Shown: positions 24,650 through 33,005, counted from the stretch's first letter. The stretch is 42,450 bases of DNA from Clostridia bacterium (GCA_017427525.1 JAFRSP010000051.1:1-42450), one strand, 5' to 3'. Notes: generated by a model not told the origin, from the sequence alone. Numbers and translations: made by a program.

Positions 24650-25618
24650 ATGGGCAAGAAGGTCTATCGAATCGGCGTTGTGAAATATACCGATCATGCG
24701 TCTTTGAACCGAATTGAGGCCGGCATCAAAACAGGGCTGGATCAGCTGTCGGAAAAGCACGGGATCCGGCTGGACTATGCGGGGCTTGTCTTCGACGGGC
24801 AGGCGGATACCGAGCGGATGAAGCAGATCGGCCGGAAGCTGGCCGATGAGAAGGTGGATCTGGTGATCAGCATTGCCACTCCGCCTACCGTTGCAATGAA
24901 GAGCATTTTGGAAGAAAAGAAAATCCGCATGCTGTTTCGGGCGGTTTCCGACCCGATTAGCGCAAAGGTGGTGGATTCCATGGAGCGTCCCGGCCTGTAT
25001 GTCACGGGCACTTCGGATTCCTTAGACGGGGCCGAGCTTGCCGGGGTGATGCGCTCGGTCATGCCGGATATCAAAAAAGCAGGCCTGCTCTACAACAAAG
25101 AGGAATTCTCCTCGAAGATGCCGATCGAGGAGGCGAAGGCCTTCCTGACCGCCGCTGGCGTGGAATGGGTGGAGGCGACTCCGGCGCGAAAGGAGCAGGT
25201 GAAGGCTGCGGCAGAGGAGCTGATCGCGAAGGGCGTGCAGGCCGTGCTGACGCCGACCGATAACACGATCATGAGCGCCGAGCTGGAAATCTCTCCGGTC
25301 TTCACAAAAGCGGGGATCCCACAGTTTACGGGCTCTCACGCCTTTACCATCAACGGCGCATTCATGGGGCTCGGCAGCTACTACAAGGACAGCGATCTTC
25401 TCTTCATGCGGCTGGTGGAAGAGCTGCTGATTGAGGGAAAGAGCCCCATCGACATGCCGGTTGTGCGGAATCCACACTCCTTTGCGGCCATCAACAATCA
25501 GGTGTGCGATGCACTGCAGTTCGACAGGGAACTGCTGAAGAGCAGCATTGCGGAGCTTGGGATGGACACGCGGTTTCTCGATTCGCAGGAGGAGTTTGAC
25601 GAAGACAGTGACCTTTGA
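24650..25618 (+). CDS. ABC transporter substrate-binding-type protein without signal peptide
   Basis: The 322-residue protein has the fold of the ABC_sub_bind family (TrpX-like): YRIGVVKYTDHASLNRIEAG at the start, VDLVISIATPPTVAMKSI, FRAVSDPISAKVV and TPTDNTIMSAELEI. Family members are usually secreted lipoproteins that bind an amino acid or similar ligand. This one begins directly with the first beta strand. Upstream in frame a TAA (24599-24601) is reached after 16 codons with no hydrophobic stretch. No permease or ATPase gene is adjacent. It may be a cytoplasmic ligand sensor (inference). AGAGGGAG precedes the ATG. Confidence 0.8.
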   Translation: MGKKVYRIGVVKYTDHASLNRIEAGIKTGLDQLSEKHGIRLDYAGLVFDGQADTERMKQIGRKLADEKVDLVISIATPPTVAMKSILEEKKIRMLFRAVSDPISAKVVDSMERPGLYVTGTSDSLDGAELAGVMRSVMPDIKKAGLLYNKEEFSSKMPIEEAKAFLTAAGVEWVEATPARKEQVKAAAEELIAKGVQAVLTPTDNTIMSAELEISPVFTKAGIPQFTGSHAFTINGAFMGLGSYYKDSDLLFMRLVEELLIEGKSPIDMPVVRNPHSFAAINNQVCDALQFDRELLKSSIAELGMDTRFLDSQEEFDEDSDL

Positions 25619-25670
25619 GAAGGAGGAGGAACGCCCTGCCCTTCGGCGCTGTCTTTCCGGAGCTTGTTTG

Positions 25671-25705
25671 AGGAGGCTTCCCCCTTTGGGGAGGCCTCCT
25701 TTTTC
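25671..25705 (+). terminator. Terminator after the substrate-binding-type gene
   Basis: AGGAGGCTTCCCC (25671-25683) pairs with GGGGAGGCCTCCT (25688-25700), with one G-T pair across a CTTT loop, followed by TTTTT. Confidence 0.9.
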
Positions 25706-25884
25706 CTCTTTTTCGAGCGGATCGATTTCGACGGAGACCCTCTGCCTGCCGGGATGGCGCGGAGCTGCCCGAACCGATCTGTTTTTCCTGGTTAGGACGG
25801 GGGCTGCAGCCCGCCTGCGTTTTTCGCTGCCGCTGCCGTGGGAGAGCACGGGTGCGCCCTGCTTTGAAAATTCGCAGCTGGGAG

Positions 25885-25914
25885 TTGCCAAGAATGGGGG
25901 AAAAAGGGTATAAT
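25885..25914 (+). promoter_or_regulatory. Promoter of the symporter/deo region
   Basis: TTGCCA (25885-25890) and TATAAT (25909-25914) are 18 bases apart. Transcription near 25921 would leave a leader of about 88 bases. Confidence 0.7.
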
Positions 25915-25948
25915 AGGGGCAACAGATCGGGGAACAAAATGAGGCTGC

Positions 25949-26002
25949 GCAGGGGCAAAGGCCCCTGCCTGCCGGATGTTTTGTCTAAGAAAGGAGGCCC
26001 CT
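25949..26002 (+). promoter_or_regulatory. Leader with two competing pairing partners for one arm
   Basis: GCAGGGGC (25949-25956) forms a perfect hairpin with GCCCCTGC (25961-25968). The octamer AGGCCCCT occurs a second time at 25995-26002, overlapping the ribosome binding site AAAGGAGG (25990-25997). The AGGGGC arm can therefore pair with either copy. One fold leaves the site free and the other covers part of it. No known riboswitch class was recognised. Confidence 0.35.
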
Positions 26003-26008
26003 TCCGAT

Positions 26009-27429
26009 ATGCATCAGCTGACGGCATCGCACCTGATCGGGCTGGTTGCCACTCTGCTTGTCATCACCGCGGTGGGGGTGCGCTCCGGGAAAAAGGTGTC
26101 CTCGGCGGAGGATTTCTCCACCGGAGGCGGGGCTTCTGTCGGCATAGTGATCGGTTCTCTGATGGGCACGCTGGTGGGAGGCGCTTCAACCATCGGTACG
26201 GCGCAGCTCGCCTTTACCCACGGTTTTTCGGCGCTTTGGTTCACCCTTGGAGCCGGAATCGGGTGCCTGATTCTGGGGCTCTTTTTCGTCAAGCCCTTTC
26301 GCCGCAGCGGCTGTAAGACCCTGCAGCAGATGGTGGCGGCCGAATACGGCCCCGCGGCAGGGCTCACGGCCTCGCTGCTCGGCATCATCGGCACCATGCT
26401 CTCGATCGTGGCGCAGGTGCTCTCGGCCATGGCTCTGATGGGCACGCTGCTGCCCTTTTCGCCCTTTGTCTGTGCACTGATCAGCGTGGGGCTGATGATG
26501 TGCTATGTGCTGTTTGGCGGCGTTTGGGGCGCCGGCCTTGTGGGCGCCATTAAGTCGGTGCTGCTCTATGCGGCCGCGGCGCTGGGAGGACTGTTAGCCA
26601 TCCGCCAGGTCGGCGGACTGTCGGCCATGTCGGCGGCGCTTCCCGGCGCCTTCAGTCTCTTTGGCCGCGGCGTCGGGATCGACGGCGGCGCGGGGCTCTC
26701 CCTGGTTTTGGGGGTGCTTTCCACACAGACCTATGCGCAGAGCGTGCTGGCTGGCCGCAGCGACCGCACGGCGCTTTCCGGCGCGCTTTGGTCGGCGCTG
26801 CTCATCCCACCCATTGGGGTGGGGGCGGCGCTGGTGGGAATGGCCATGCGGATCCGCCGCCCGAAATCGCTTCGGCACAGGCATTCCCGCGCTTCGTGCT
26901 GGAGTTCATGCCGGGCCTTTTGGGCGGCGTGGTGCTGGCGACCCTGCTGATCACCGTTTTGGTGGCAGGAGCGGGGCTCGCGCTCGGAATCGGAACCATC
27001 GTGTCGCAGGATCTCTATTGCCGCATGGCCAAAAATCCCTCCGATCGAAACACGCTGTTTGTCACCCGCTGTTCGATTGCGGCTGTTCTGGCTCTGTCGC
27101 TGTTTTTCACGGGAGAACGCCTTTCGGCTGCTATTTTGAACTGGAGCTTCATGTCTATGGCACTGCGCGGGGCCATGATCTTTCTGCCGCTCTGCGGAGC
27201 GCTCTTTGCAAAAGGCAAGATCGACCGTCGCTTTGCACTGGCGGCGCTGGCCGGCGGGCCGCTCACCGTGCTGGTGGTTAAGCTGGTGTGGAACCCGGCG
27301 TTTGATCCGCTTTTTGTGGGAGTTGCGGCGGCAGCGCTGCTCATGCTGATGGGAGCTTTCTTGCGGAAAGAGGAAACCAAGAGCAGGGAGGAGACCGTAG
27401 CGAAAGCGCATCCCGGGAATAAGGCGTGA
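26009..27429 (+). pseudogene. Sodium:solute symporter family transporter, frameshifted
   Basis: Two overlapping frames together make one SSS-type transporter. Frame 1 runs from ATG 26009 for about 280 codons (SAEDFSTGGGASVGIVIGS, then IPPIGVGAALVGMAM) and then loses meaning. Frame 2 picks up with PPPEIASAQAFPRFVLEFMP and continues through the last membrane segments to the TGA at 27427-27429. One base missing near 26848-26852 explains this: an added base would join GMAMR to DPPPEIAS. The joined length of about 473 residues is normal for the family. It is either a real inactivating mutation or a sequencing error. The place before deoB and deoD hints at a nucleoside or sugar substrate, but this is unproven. 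Confidence 0.8.
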
Positions 27430-27502
27430 GAAAGACGCTCTCTGTGAAAGCAGAAGACAACCTGCTTTCCGCTTGAACCATCGGATCAAAGGAGGTATTG
27501 CT

Positions 27503-28672
27503 GTGAAAAAACGAGCGATCCTGATCGTGCTCGATTCTGTCGGCGTTGGCGAACTGCCCGACGCCGCGCAATACGGCGATGTTGGCAGCAACACGTTGAA
27601 TCATGTTTTGGAGGCAAACCCTGAGCTCAGGCTGCCGAATATGGCGGCGCTGGGACTTGGCTGCATCGAAGGGGTCGATGCGCTCCCCTGTGTCGAGAAA
27701 CCGTCCGGTTGCTATGGACGCATGGCCGAGCGTTCGGCGGGGAAGGACTCCACCACCGGCCATTGGGAGATCGCGGGCCTGCATCTGGAGACCCCTTTCC
27801 CCGTTTTTCCGGACGGATTTCCGGAGGAGATCATCCGTGCCTTCTGTGAGAAGACGGGGCGCGGGGTACTGGGAAACAAGGCCTCGAGCGGTACCGTGAT
27901 TTTGGAAGAGCTGGGACAGCAGCATATCGAAACCGGAGATTTGATCGTCTACACCTCGGCAGACAGTGTGTTTCAAATCGCGGCCCATGAGGAGATCGTG
28001 CCGCCCAGCCAGCTCTATGAGTATTGCAGAATGGCGCGGGAGCTGCTCCAGGGAGTCTACGGCGTGGGAAGAGTGATCGCCCGCCCCTTCGTGGGGAAGG
28101 ACGGCAAGTTTACCCGCACCGGAAACCGCCGCGATTTCTCTCTCCCGCCGACAGGGGAAACGGTGCTGGACCACCTGAAGGCGGCCGGCGTACCGGTGTG
28201 CGGCGTCGGGAAAATCGAAGACCTCTTCGCGGGACGCGGGCTGACCGAGTCGGATCATGCGGCCGGAAACCCCGCCTGTATTGAAGCGGCGCTTGCCTTC
28301 CTGGACCGGATGGAGGAGGGGCTTCTTTTTGTCAATCTGGTCGACTTTGACACACAATACGGCCACCGCAACAATGCGGAAGGATATGCCGCCGCGCTGA
28401 CGGAATTCGACGAATCGTTGCCCCGCTTTTTTAAAAAGTTCAGAGAGGGCGATCTGCTGATCATCACAGCCGACCATGGCTGCGACCCCACCACGTCGTC
28501 GCCGGATCACTCGCGCGAATATGTGCCGCTGCTTGTGTGGTCGCAGCAGATGGCGGGCGGCGTGCCGCTCGGCACCATGCCGACCTATTCGGCCGTGGCC
28601 GCCACGCTGGCGGAGTATTTTGGGCTGGAGCAGCGCTATGAAGCCGAGAGCTTCCTCTCCAGGCTCTTCTGA
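27503..28672 (+). CDS. deoB: Phosphopentomutase
   Basis: The 389-residue enzyme interconverts ribose or deoxyribose 1- and 5-phosphates. It has the alkaline-phosphatase-superfamily metal site: Asp11 in LIVLDSVGVGELPD, Thr85 in GKDSTTGHWE (the residue phosphorylated in characterised enzymes), DFDTQYGHRN and ITADHGCDPTTSSPDHSRE. The start is GTG 27503 after AAAGGAGG. A perfect GAAAGCAG/CTGCTTTC hairpin lies in the gap before it (27446-27469). It is followed by deoD, making a purine nucleoside salvage pair. Confidence 0.95.
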   Translation: MKKRAILIVLDSVGVGELPDAAQYGDVGSNTLNHVLEANPELRLPNMAALGLGCIEGVDALPCVEKPSGCYGRMAERSAGKDSTTGHWEIAGLHLETPFPVFPDGFPEEIIRAFCEKTGRGVLGNKASSGTVILEELGQQHIETGDLIVYTSADSVFQIAAHEEIVPPSQLYEYCRMARELLQGVYGVGRVIARPFVGKDGKFTRTGNRRDFSLPPTGETVLDHLKAAGVPVCGVGKIEDLFAGRGLTESDHAAGNPACIEAALAFLDRMEEGLLFVNLVDFDTQYGHRNNAEGYAAALTEFDESLPRFFKKFREGDLLIITADHGCDPTTSSPDHSREYVPLLVWSQQMAGGVPLGTMPTYSAVAATLAEYFGLEQRYEAESFLSRLF

Positions 28673-28744
28673 AAACGGGAGCGGAAAGCGCCCTGCCTGC
28701 CGGTGAGTTCCGCCAAACAACAAACACGAAAAGGAGGAAACCGT

Positions 28745-29464
28745 ATGACGCCCCACAACAGTGCCAGAAAGGGAGAGATTGCCTCAACCGTGATCATGTC
28801 CGGAGACCCTCTGCGTGCGAAATACATCGCCGAGACCTACCTTGAACATCCCGTTTGCTTCAACGAGGTTCGCGGAATGCTGGGATTTACCGGCTTCTAT
28901 CGGGGAGAGCGTCTCTCGGTGATGGGACACGGCATGGGAATGCCCTCAATCGCCATCTATGTCACTGAGCTCATGACCGAATATGACGTGAAGAATATCA
29001 TTCGCATCGGCTCCTGCGGCGGCTTTGCCCCGCTGAAGCTCAAAGATGTGGTGATCGCCATGTCGGCCTCGACCGACAGCGCCATGTTTGAGCCCGATTT
29101 CAAGGGGATCCACTATGCGCCTACCGCAAACTTCGAGCTGCTGCGCACCGCCGTGGAAAAGGCGGAGGAACTGGGGATTTCGCCTCACGTGGGGCCGGTT
29201 TTCTGCTCCGACGTGTTTTACCAGACCTCTCCGGATGCGCACAATATCCTGGCGGCGCACGGGGTTTTGGGGGCAGAAATGGAATCGGCGGCGCTCTATA
29301 CGCTGGCTGCCCGTTACGGCTGCCGTGCGCTTGCCATGATGACGGTCAGCGACCTGCTGAGCGGGAACACGTCGGTTGGGAAATGCACGCCGGAGGAGCG
29401 GCAGAGCAGTTTCTCTGATATGATGAAGATCGCGCTGGAAACGGCGGTCTGCTTTGCGGAATAG
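28745..29464 (+). CDS. deoD: Purine-nucleoside phosphorylase, DeoD type
   Basis: The 239-residue enzyme splits purine nucleosides with phosphate into base and (deoxy)ribose 1-phosphate, which DeoB then converts. It contains the phosphate site MSGDPLRAKYIAE, the GHGMGMPSIAIY loop, IRIGSCGG and the catalytic Asp in MMTVSDLLSGNTS. The last stretch differs from the usual SDHI form of hexameric enzymes, so substrate preference may vary. AAAGGAGG precedes ATG 28745. A GAACGGG/CCCGTTC hairpin follows the stop (29478-29509) without a T-run. Confidence 0.92.
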   Translation: MTPHNSARKGEIASTVIMSGDPLRAKYIAETYLEHPVCFNEVRGMLGFTGFYRGERLSVMGHGMGMPSIAIYVTELMTEYDVKNIIRIGSCGGFAPLKLKDVVIAMSASTDSAMFEPDFKGIHYAPTANFELLRTAVEKAEELGISPHVGPVFCSDVFYQTSPDAHNILAAHGVLGAEMESAALYTLAARYGCRALAMMTVSDLLSGNTSVGKCTPEERQSSFSDMMKIALETAVCFAE

Positions 29465-29579
29465 AGACCGCATAGGGGAACGGGGAGTTTTTGAAAAAGG
29501 TTCCCGTTCGGCCGGCGGCAAGATCAAGATGCTGTGCCGTCGGGCGCGGCGCAGCAAACCGAAAGGAGAGAAAAACGCC

Positions 29580-29942
29580 ATGGAAATTTCCGTTGGGATG
29601 AAAAAAACGGTGGAACAGCTGGTCACAGCCGAGCTTTGCACCAAGCACATCGATCCGAATGCGCCGGGGGTGCTTTCGACCCCTTCGATGATCGCAGTGA
29701 TGGAAGGGGCCTGTGCGAGAGCGGTTGCGCCGGCGCTGGAACAGGGCGTCACAACTGTGGGAACAGCGGTAAATATCCGGCATTTGGCCCCCACGGTGGA
29801 GGGGCAGAGCATCACCTGCGAGGCCGAGCTCATCGAGGTCGACCGCCGCAGACTGACCTTCTCGGTGGTGGTGACAAATGACAAAGGCGTAAAAATCGGA
29901 GAGGGGACGCACGAGCGCTTCCTCTTCTATCCCAAGAAATAA
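29580..29942 (+). CDS. Hotdog-fold thioesterase, FlK-like
   Basis: The 120-residue protein has a hotdog fold with Thr34, Glu42 and His68 in LSTPSMIAVMEGA and NIRHLAP. The spacing (8 and 26 residues) is the same as that of the catalytic Thr42, Glu50 and His76 of fluoroacetyl-CoA thioesterase FlK. Many bacteria that make no fluoroacetate carry such proteins, and their acyl-CoA substrate is unknown. ATG 29580 follows AAAGGAGAG. The Smr gene begins 2 bases after the stop. Confidence 0.82.
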   Translation: MEISVGMKKTVEQLVTAELCTKHIDPNAPGVLSTPSMIAVMEGACARAVAPALEQGVTTVGTAVNIRHLAPTVEGQSITCEAELIEVDRRRLTFSVVVTNDKGVKIGEGTHERFLFYPKK

Positions 29943-29944
29943 CC

Positions 29945-30283
29945 GTGGTTAAGATCGTCAATCTCGAAGAGGGAATGCCGCTGGTCGACGCCGCCATCCG
30001 GCGTGCCACCTTCGAGATCAAGAACGCCCGCAGAACGGGGGTAACGGCCATCAAATTCATCCATGGCTACGGTTCCTCCGGCACGGGCGGGCGGATCCGC
30101 GTGGAGCTGCAAAAGTACCTGATGCGGCTGCGCAACAAGAAGGAGATCCGGCTGTTTGTTCCGGGAGAGCGATTTGAGATCTTCGACCAGGACACGCAGA
30201 AATTGCTGGCCGCCTGTCGGGAACTCTCGCGAGACAGCGACCTCAATCGGCACAACAACGGCATCACGGTCGTGCTTCTGTAG
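29945..30283 (+). CDS. Stand-alone Smr-domain protein
   Basis: The 112-residue protein is a lone Smr domain: VNLEEGMPLVDAAIRRATFE at the start and the signature FIHGYGSSGTGGRIRVEL (the GxGxxxxGG motif). Smr domains, known from the end of MutS2, bind or cut RNA or DNA, and MutS2 acts on collided ribosomes. The start is GTG 29945, two bases after the thioesterase stop, so the two are probably co-translated. The C-terminal half from about residue 80 resembles no domain I recognise. Confidence 0.8.
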   Translation: MVKIVNLEEGMPLVDAAIRRATFEIKNARRTGVTAIKFIHGYGSSGTGGRIRVELQKYLMRLRNKKEIRLFVPGERFEIFDQDTQKLLAACRELSRDSDLNRHNNGITVVLL

Positions 30284-30318
30284 GCCCGGCGCCTGTGCCG
30301 ACAAAAGGAGGGCTTGCT

Positions 30319-30891
30319 TTGGTAGAGCAGGTGGAAGAGCGCTTGGCATGCGCCTTTACAGGGCATCGGCCGTCGAGGCTTGGCGCTGTGGCGCAGGGAG
30401 GACAAAAACAAAGGCTGCTTGAGCGAATCGGGCAGGAGGTGAACCGCCTCTACTATGAGGAGGGGATCCGTCACTACTACACGGGCATGGCGCTCGGCGC
30501 CGACCTGTGGTTTGCGCAAAAGGTGCTTGAGCTGCGCCGTGCCAAGCGGGATGTGAAGCTACACTGCGTGCTGCCCTGTTACGATCAGGAGCTTTCCTGG
30601 GAAGAGGAAGACAGGGAGGTCTACCGCTCTATTCTCGCACAGGCTGACGAGGCTTTCTACTTAAACGGGGCCTATTTCCGGGGCTGTATGCAGGAGCGCA
30701 ATCGATATCTGGTGGAGCGCGCCGCCACCCTCCTTGCCGTGTATGATGGGGAACAGGGGGGAGGAACGGCCTATACGGTTCGGCATGCCAGGCGGCTGCG
30801 GCGGCGGATCGTTGTGATCGACCCCCGTGAGGAGGCGGCGCAGCAGCAGCTTTCGGCAAAGGGAGCGCCCTCTCCGGGATCGGCACGATAG
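30319..30891 (+). CDS. SLOG-family protein (DUF1273/YpsA-like)
   Basis: The 190-residue protein has the SLOG Rossmann-like marks: CAFTGHRPSRLG at the start, YYTGMALGADLWFAQKVLEL in the middle and ERNRYLVERAATLLAVYDGE before the end. SLOG proteins are thought to bind nucleotides or related ligands. YpsA is its best-known Bacillus relative and its job is unclear. The start is TTG 30319, set by AAAGGAGGG at 30304-30312. The frame is open to a GTG at 30295. It follows the Smr gene by 35 bases and ends at a shared terminator. Confidence 0.8.
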   Translation: MVEQVEERLACAFTGHRPSRLGAVAQGGQKQRLLERIGQEVNRLYYEEGIRHYYTGMALGADLWFAQKVLELRRAKRDVKLHCVLPCYDQELSWEEEDREVYRSILAQADEAFYLNGAYFRGCMQERNRYLVERAATLLAVYDGEQGGGTAYTVRHARRLRRRIVVIDPREEAAQQQLSAKGAPSPGSAR

Positions 30892-30908
30892 GGCAAAAGA
30901 TCAAAAGC

Positions 30909-30948
30909 AGGCGGGATGGCCACAGCATGGCCACCCCGCCTTGTTGTT
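30909..30948 (+). terminator. Terminator between the convergent SLOG and spoVAE genes
   Basis: AGGCGGGATGGCCA (30909-30922) pairs with TGGCCACCCCGCCT (30928-30941), with one mismatch around CAGCA, followed by TTGTTGTT. The other strand also has a T-rich flank (TTTTGATCTTTTG), so it may serve both genes. Confidence 0.75.
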
Positions 30949-30977
30949 CCTGCTGGAACACAGGGGCGCAGAGCGCT

Positions 30978-31340
30978 TTATTTTGCAGTCGGCGTTGAAA
31001 GAACGGCGGCCAGCCAGCCAAAGACCACGGCCGCAGCGATCCCTGCCGCCGTGGCCGCAACCCCGCCGCTCAGGATCCCTGTCGGGCCATAAAGGGAAAC
31101 TCCCTTTTCCACGCCCTTTGCCAGCGCGTAACCAAAGCCGACAATGGGCACGGTGGCGCCTGCGCCGCCGAAGTCGACGACGGCGTCGTAGAGACCGAGT
31201 GCCGTCAGCGCTACGCCCAGCGACACAAAGAGCACCACCACTCTTGCGGGAGTGAGGTTGGTTTTGTCGATCAGGATCTGGGCAAGGGCGCAGATGAGAC
31301 CGCCTGTGAGAAAGGCGGGAAGCAGTTCATGAAGGAACAT
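30978..31340 (-). CDS. spoVAE: Stage V sporulation protein AE
   Basis: The 120-residue membrane protein has several hydrophobic segments and the SpoVAE features LPAFLTGGLICALAQILIDK and DFGGAGATVPIVGFGYALAK. SpoVAE is part of the inner forespore membrane channel that takes up dipicolinic acid during sporulation and releases it on germination. It shares motifs with SpoVAC (FVSLGVALTALGLYD versus GAALTALNLYD). GGAGG precedes the ATG. It is the third gene of the operon and lies 85 bases after spoVAD. Confidence 0.92.
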   Translation of the reverse strand: MFLHELLPAFLTGGLICALAQILIDKTNLTPARVVVLFVSLGVALTALGLYDAVVDFGGAGATVPIVGFGYALAKGVEKGVSLYGPTGILSGGVAATAAGIAAAVVFGWLAAVLSTPTAK

Positions 31341-31425
31341 AAGAAAACCTCCGAAGCCGCCGAGGATAGCGGCGAATGATAAAAGCGGGAAGGTCAGTCG
31401 GCCTTTCTGCGAAACGCGGTGACGC

Positions 31426-32436
31426 TCATTCGCAGGAGAGCCAGACCAGATGGGCGACGCCGACGATCGAGTCCCCCTGTTGGAGCGACATGGGACTCAT
31501 AAGAGCGCCGGTGCCGGCCAGAAGGACGTTTTTGAACGTTCCCGCCCTCATACGAGAGAGCACGTCGCCAGCGAGCACCACGGCGGAGCAGCCGCAGCCC
31601 GAGCCGCCGGCATGCATGTCCTGCCTTTGCAGGTCATAGACCATTAGGCCGCAGTCGTTGTAGCGGTCTCCCAATGGGAGCCCGAGTTGCTCCATGCGTT
31701 CGGAAACGATCCGGTGTCCGATCTGTCCGAGATCGCCCGTCAGGATGAGATCAAAGTCGGAGGGGGACCGGCTGGAATCGGTAAAAAAGCGAGAGAAGGT
31801 ATCGCAGGCGGCAGGCGCCATGGCGGCTCCCATATTGGAAGCGTCGGTCACACCCATGTCGATCGGCCGGCCGAAGCAGACAGCTCGCAGCCGTACGCCG
31901 CGACCGCCGCCTTGTCCCAGCACAAAGGCGCCGGCGCCGGTGACCGTCCACTGGGCGGAAGGGGCGCGCTGTGCGCCATAAGCGAGCGGGGTACGAAACT
32001 GGCGTTCGGCCGTGCAGAAGTGGGAGGAGGTGACGCAGAGCGCCGTGCGTAGCGCGCCGCTCTCCACCAGCAGCGCCCCCAGTCCCAGGCTTTCGGCGGC
32101 CGTGGAGCAGGCCCCAAAGAGGCCTGCCAGGGGAATGCCCAGCTTGCTGGCCGTGTAGCAGGAGGGGGTACACTGGTTGACGAGGTCTCCGTTGAGCAGC
32201 AGATCGACCTCGGAGGCGGAGAGCCCTGATTTTTTGAGAGCCAGAGAGACGGCCTTGTCCTGCATGGCGGTTTCGGCCTTCTCCCAGCTCTTTTGCCCGG
32301 CGCGGGGATCGGAATAGAGAAAGTCAAAACAGCCGCCGAGAGGACCTTCGGCCTCTTTTTTTCCGCCGACAGCGGAACTCCCCAGTACAAGAGGGCCCTC
32401 CTCCAGCAAAGTCACGCTTCCTGTTCGTTTGAGCAT
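31426..32436 (-). CDS. spoVAD: Stage V sporulation protein AD
   Basis: The 336-residue soluble protein has a thiolase-like fold (QCTPSCYTASKLGIPLAGLF, GACSTAAESLGLGALLVES and the C-terminal GTGALMSPMSLQQGDSI region) and is the dipicolinic-acid-binding component of the SpoVA complex. A cysteine is kept in the FGACST turn. The gene starts 12 bases after spoVAC with a GGAGGG site, so the two are coupled. Confidence 0.94.
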   Translation of the reverse strand: MLKRTGSVTLLEEGPLVLGSSAVGGKKEAEGPLGGCFDFLYSDPRAGQKSWEKAETAMQDKAVSLALKKSGLSASEVDLLLNGDLVNQCTPSCYTASKLGIPLAGLFGACSTAAESLGLGALLVESGALRTALCVTSSHFCTAERQFRTPLAYGAQRAPSAQWTVTGAGAFVLGQGGGRGVRLRAVCFGRPIDMGVTDASNMGAAMAPAACDTFSRFFTDSSRSPSDFDLILTGDLGQIGHRIVSERMEQLGLPLGDRYNDCGLMVYDLQRQDMHAGGSGCGCSAVVLAGDVLSRMRAGTFKNVLLAGTGALMSPMSLQQGDSIVGVAHLVWLSCE

Positions 32437-32448
32437 CGGCGACCCTCC

Positions 32449-32898
32449 TTAAAGACGCTGCATCAGCAGCAAAACCAGTCCATAGATCGAGGAGGTCAGG
32501 ATCCCGTAGACCAAAACCGGACCGGCAACCACAAACATCTTGGCAGCCAGCCCCAAAACCAGTCCCTCGCTCTTGAACTCCATGGCGGGAGAGACGATCG
32601 AATTGGCAAAGCCGGTGATGGGGATGATGGTGCCGGCGCCGCCCACCTTGGCAAGATCGTCATAGAGGTTGAGGGCGGTCAACGCCGCTCCCAAAAAGAT
32701 CATGGTGATCGAGGTGGCGGTGGAGGCCGCGTCGCGTCCCAGATTCATGGAGAGGTAGAAGTGGGAAAAAAGCTGTCCCACCGTGCAGATGGCTCCCCCC
32801 ACCAGAAAGGAAAAGAACAGGTCTTTCCCCAGTGGAGATGCAGGCGTGACCTGTTTCACATAGGCGAGATAGGCTTCTTTGTTCATGTTCATGTTCAT
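32449..32898 (-). CDS. spoVAC: Stage V sporulation protein AC
   Basis: The 149-residue membrane protein carries the SpoVAC marks NKEAYLAYVKQVTPASPLGK and GGAGTIIPITGFANSIVSPA. In B. subtilis SpoVAC acts as a mechanosensitive channel for dipicolinic acid release. The start is the first of three ATGs (MNMNMNK), 7 bases after GGAGG. Later ATGs at 32892 and 32886 are less well spaced. It is the first gene of a three-gene spoVACDE set, and spoVAA, AB and AF are absent here. Confidence 0.93.
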   Translation of the reverse strand: MNMNMNKEAYLAYVKQVTPASPLGKDLFFSFLVGGAICTVGQLFSHFYLSMNLGRDAASTATSITMIFLGAALTALNLYDDLAKVGGAGTIIPITGFANSIVSPAMEFKSEGLVLGLAAKMFVVAGPVLVYGILTSSIYGLVLLLMQRL

Positions 32899-32938
32899 GG
32901 ATGTTCCTCCAAAGCAAACCGCGTGGGATTGATGGGAT

Positions 32939-32968
32939 TAGTATGGACAAGAGGCAGGTCGGTTATGC
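32939..32968 (-). promoter_or_regulatory. Sigma-G promoter of the spoVA operon
   Basis: On the - strand GCATA (32968-32964) and CATACTA (32945-32939) are 18 bases apart, matching the forespore sigma-G consensus (GHATR, 18 bases, CATWHTA) in full. Its place about 40 bases before spoVAC fits forespore expression of spoVA. Confidence 0.85.
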
Positions 32969-33005
32969 AAAGGAGAGAGTCGGCAAAAAGCACGCTCCGC
33001 CGGTC

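Larger units (their letters stand above)
25619..26008 (+). other. Gene-free region of 390 bases before the symporter
   Basis: No gene is seen. It holds the terminator at 25671-25705, about 180 bases without a recognisable signal, the promoter at 25885-25914 and a structured leader of about 88 bases (25921-26008). Confidence 0.6.

Noticed and set aside
25921..26008. A purine or other known riboswitch before the symporter-deoB-deoD genes
   Set aside because: The leader has a hairpin and a repeated octamer, but none of the conserved cores of known riboswitch classes could be found.
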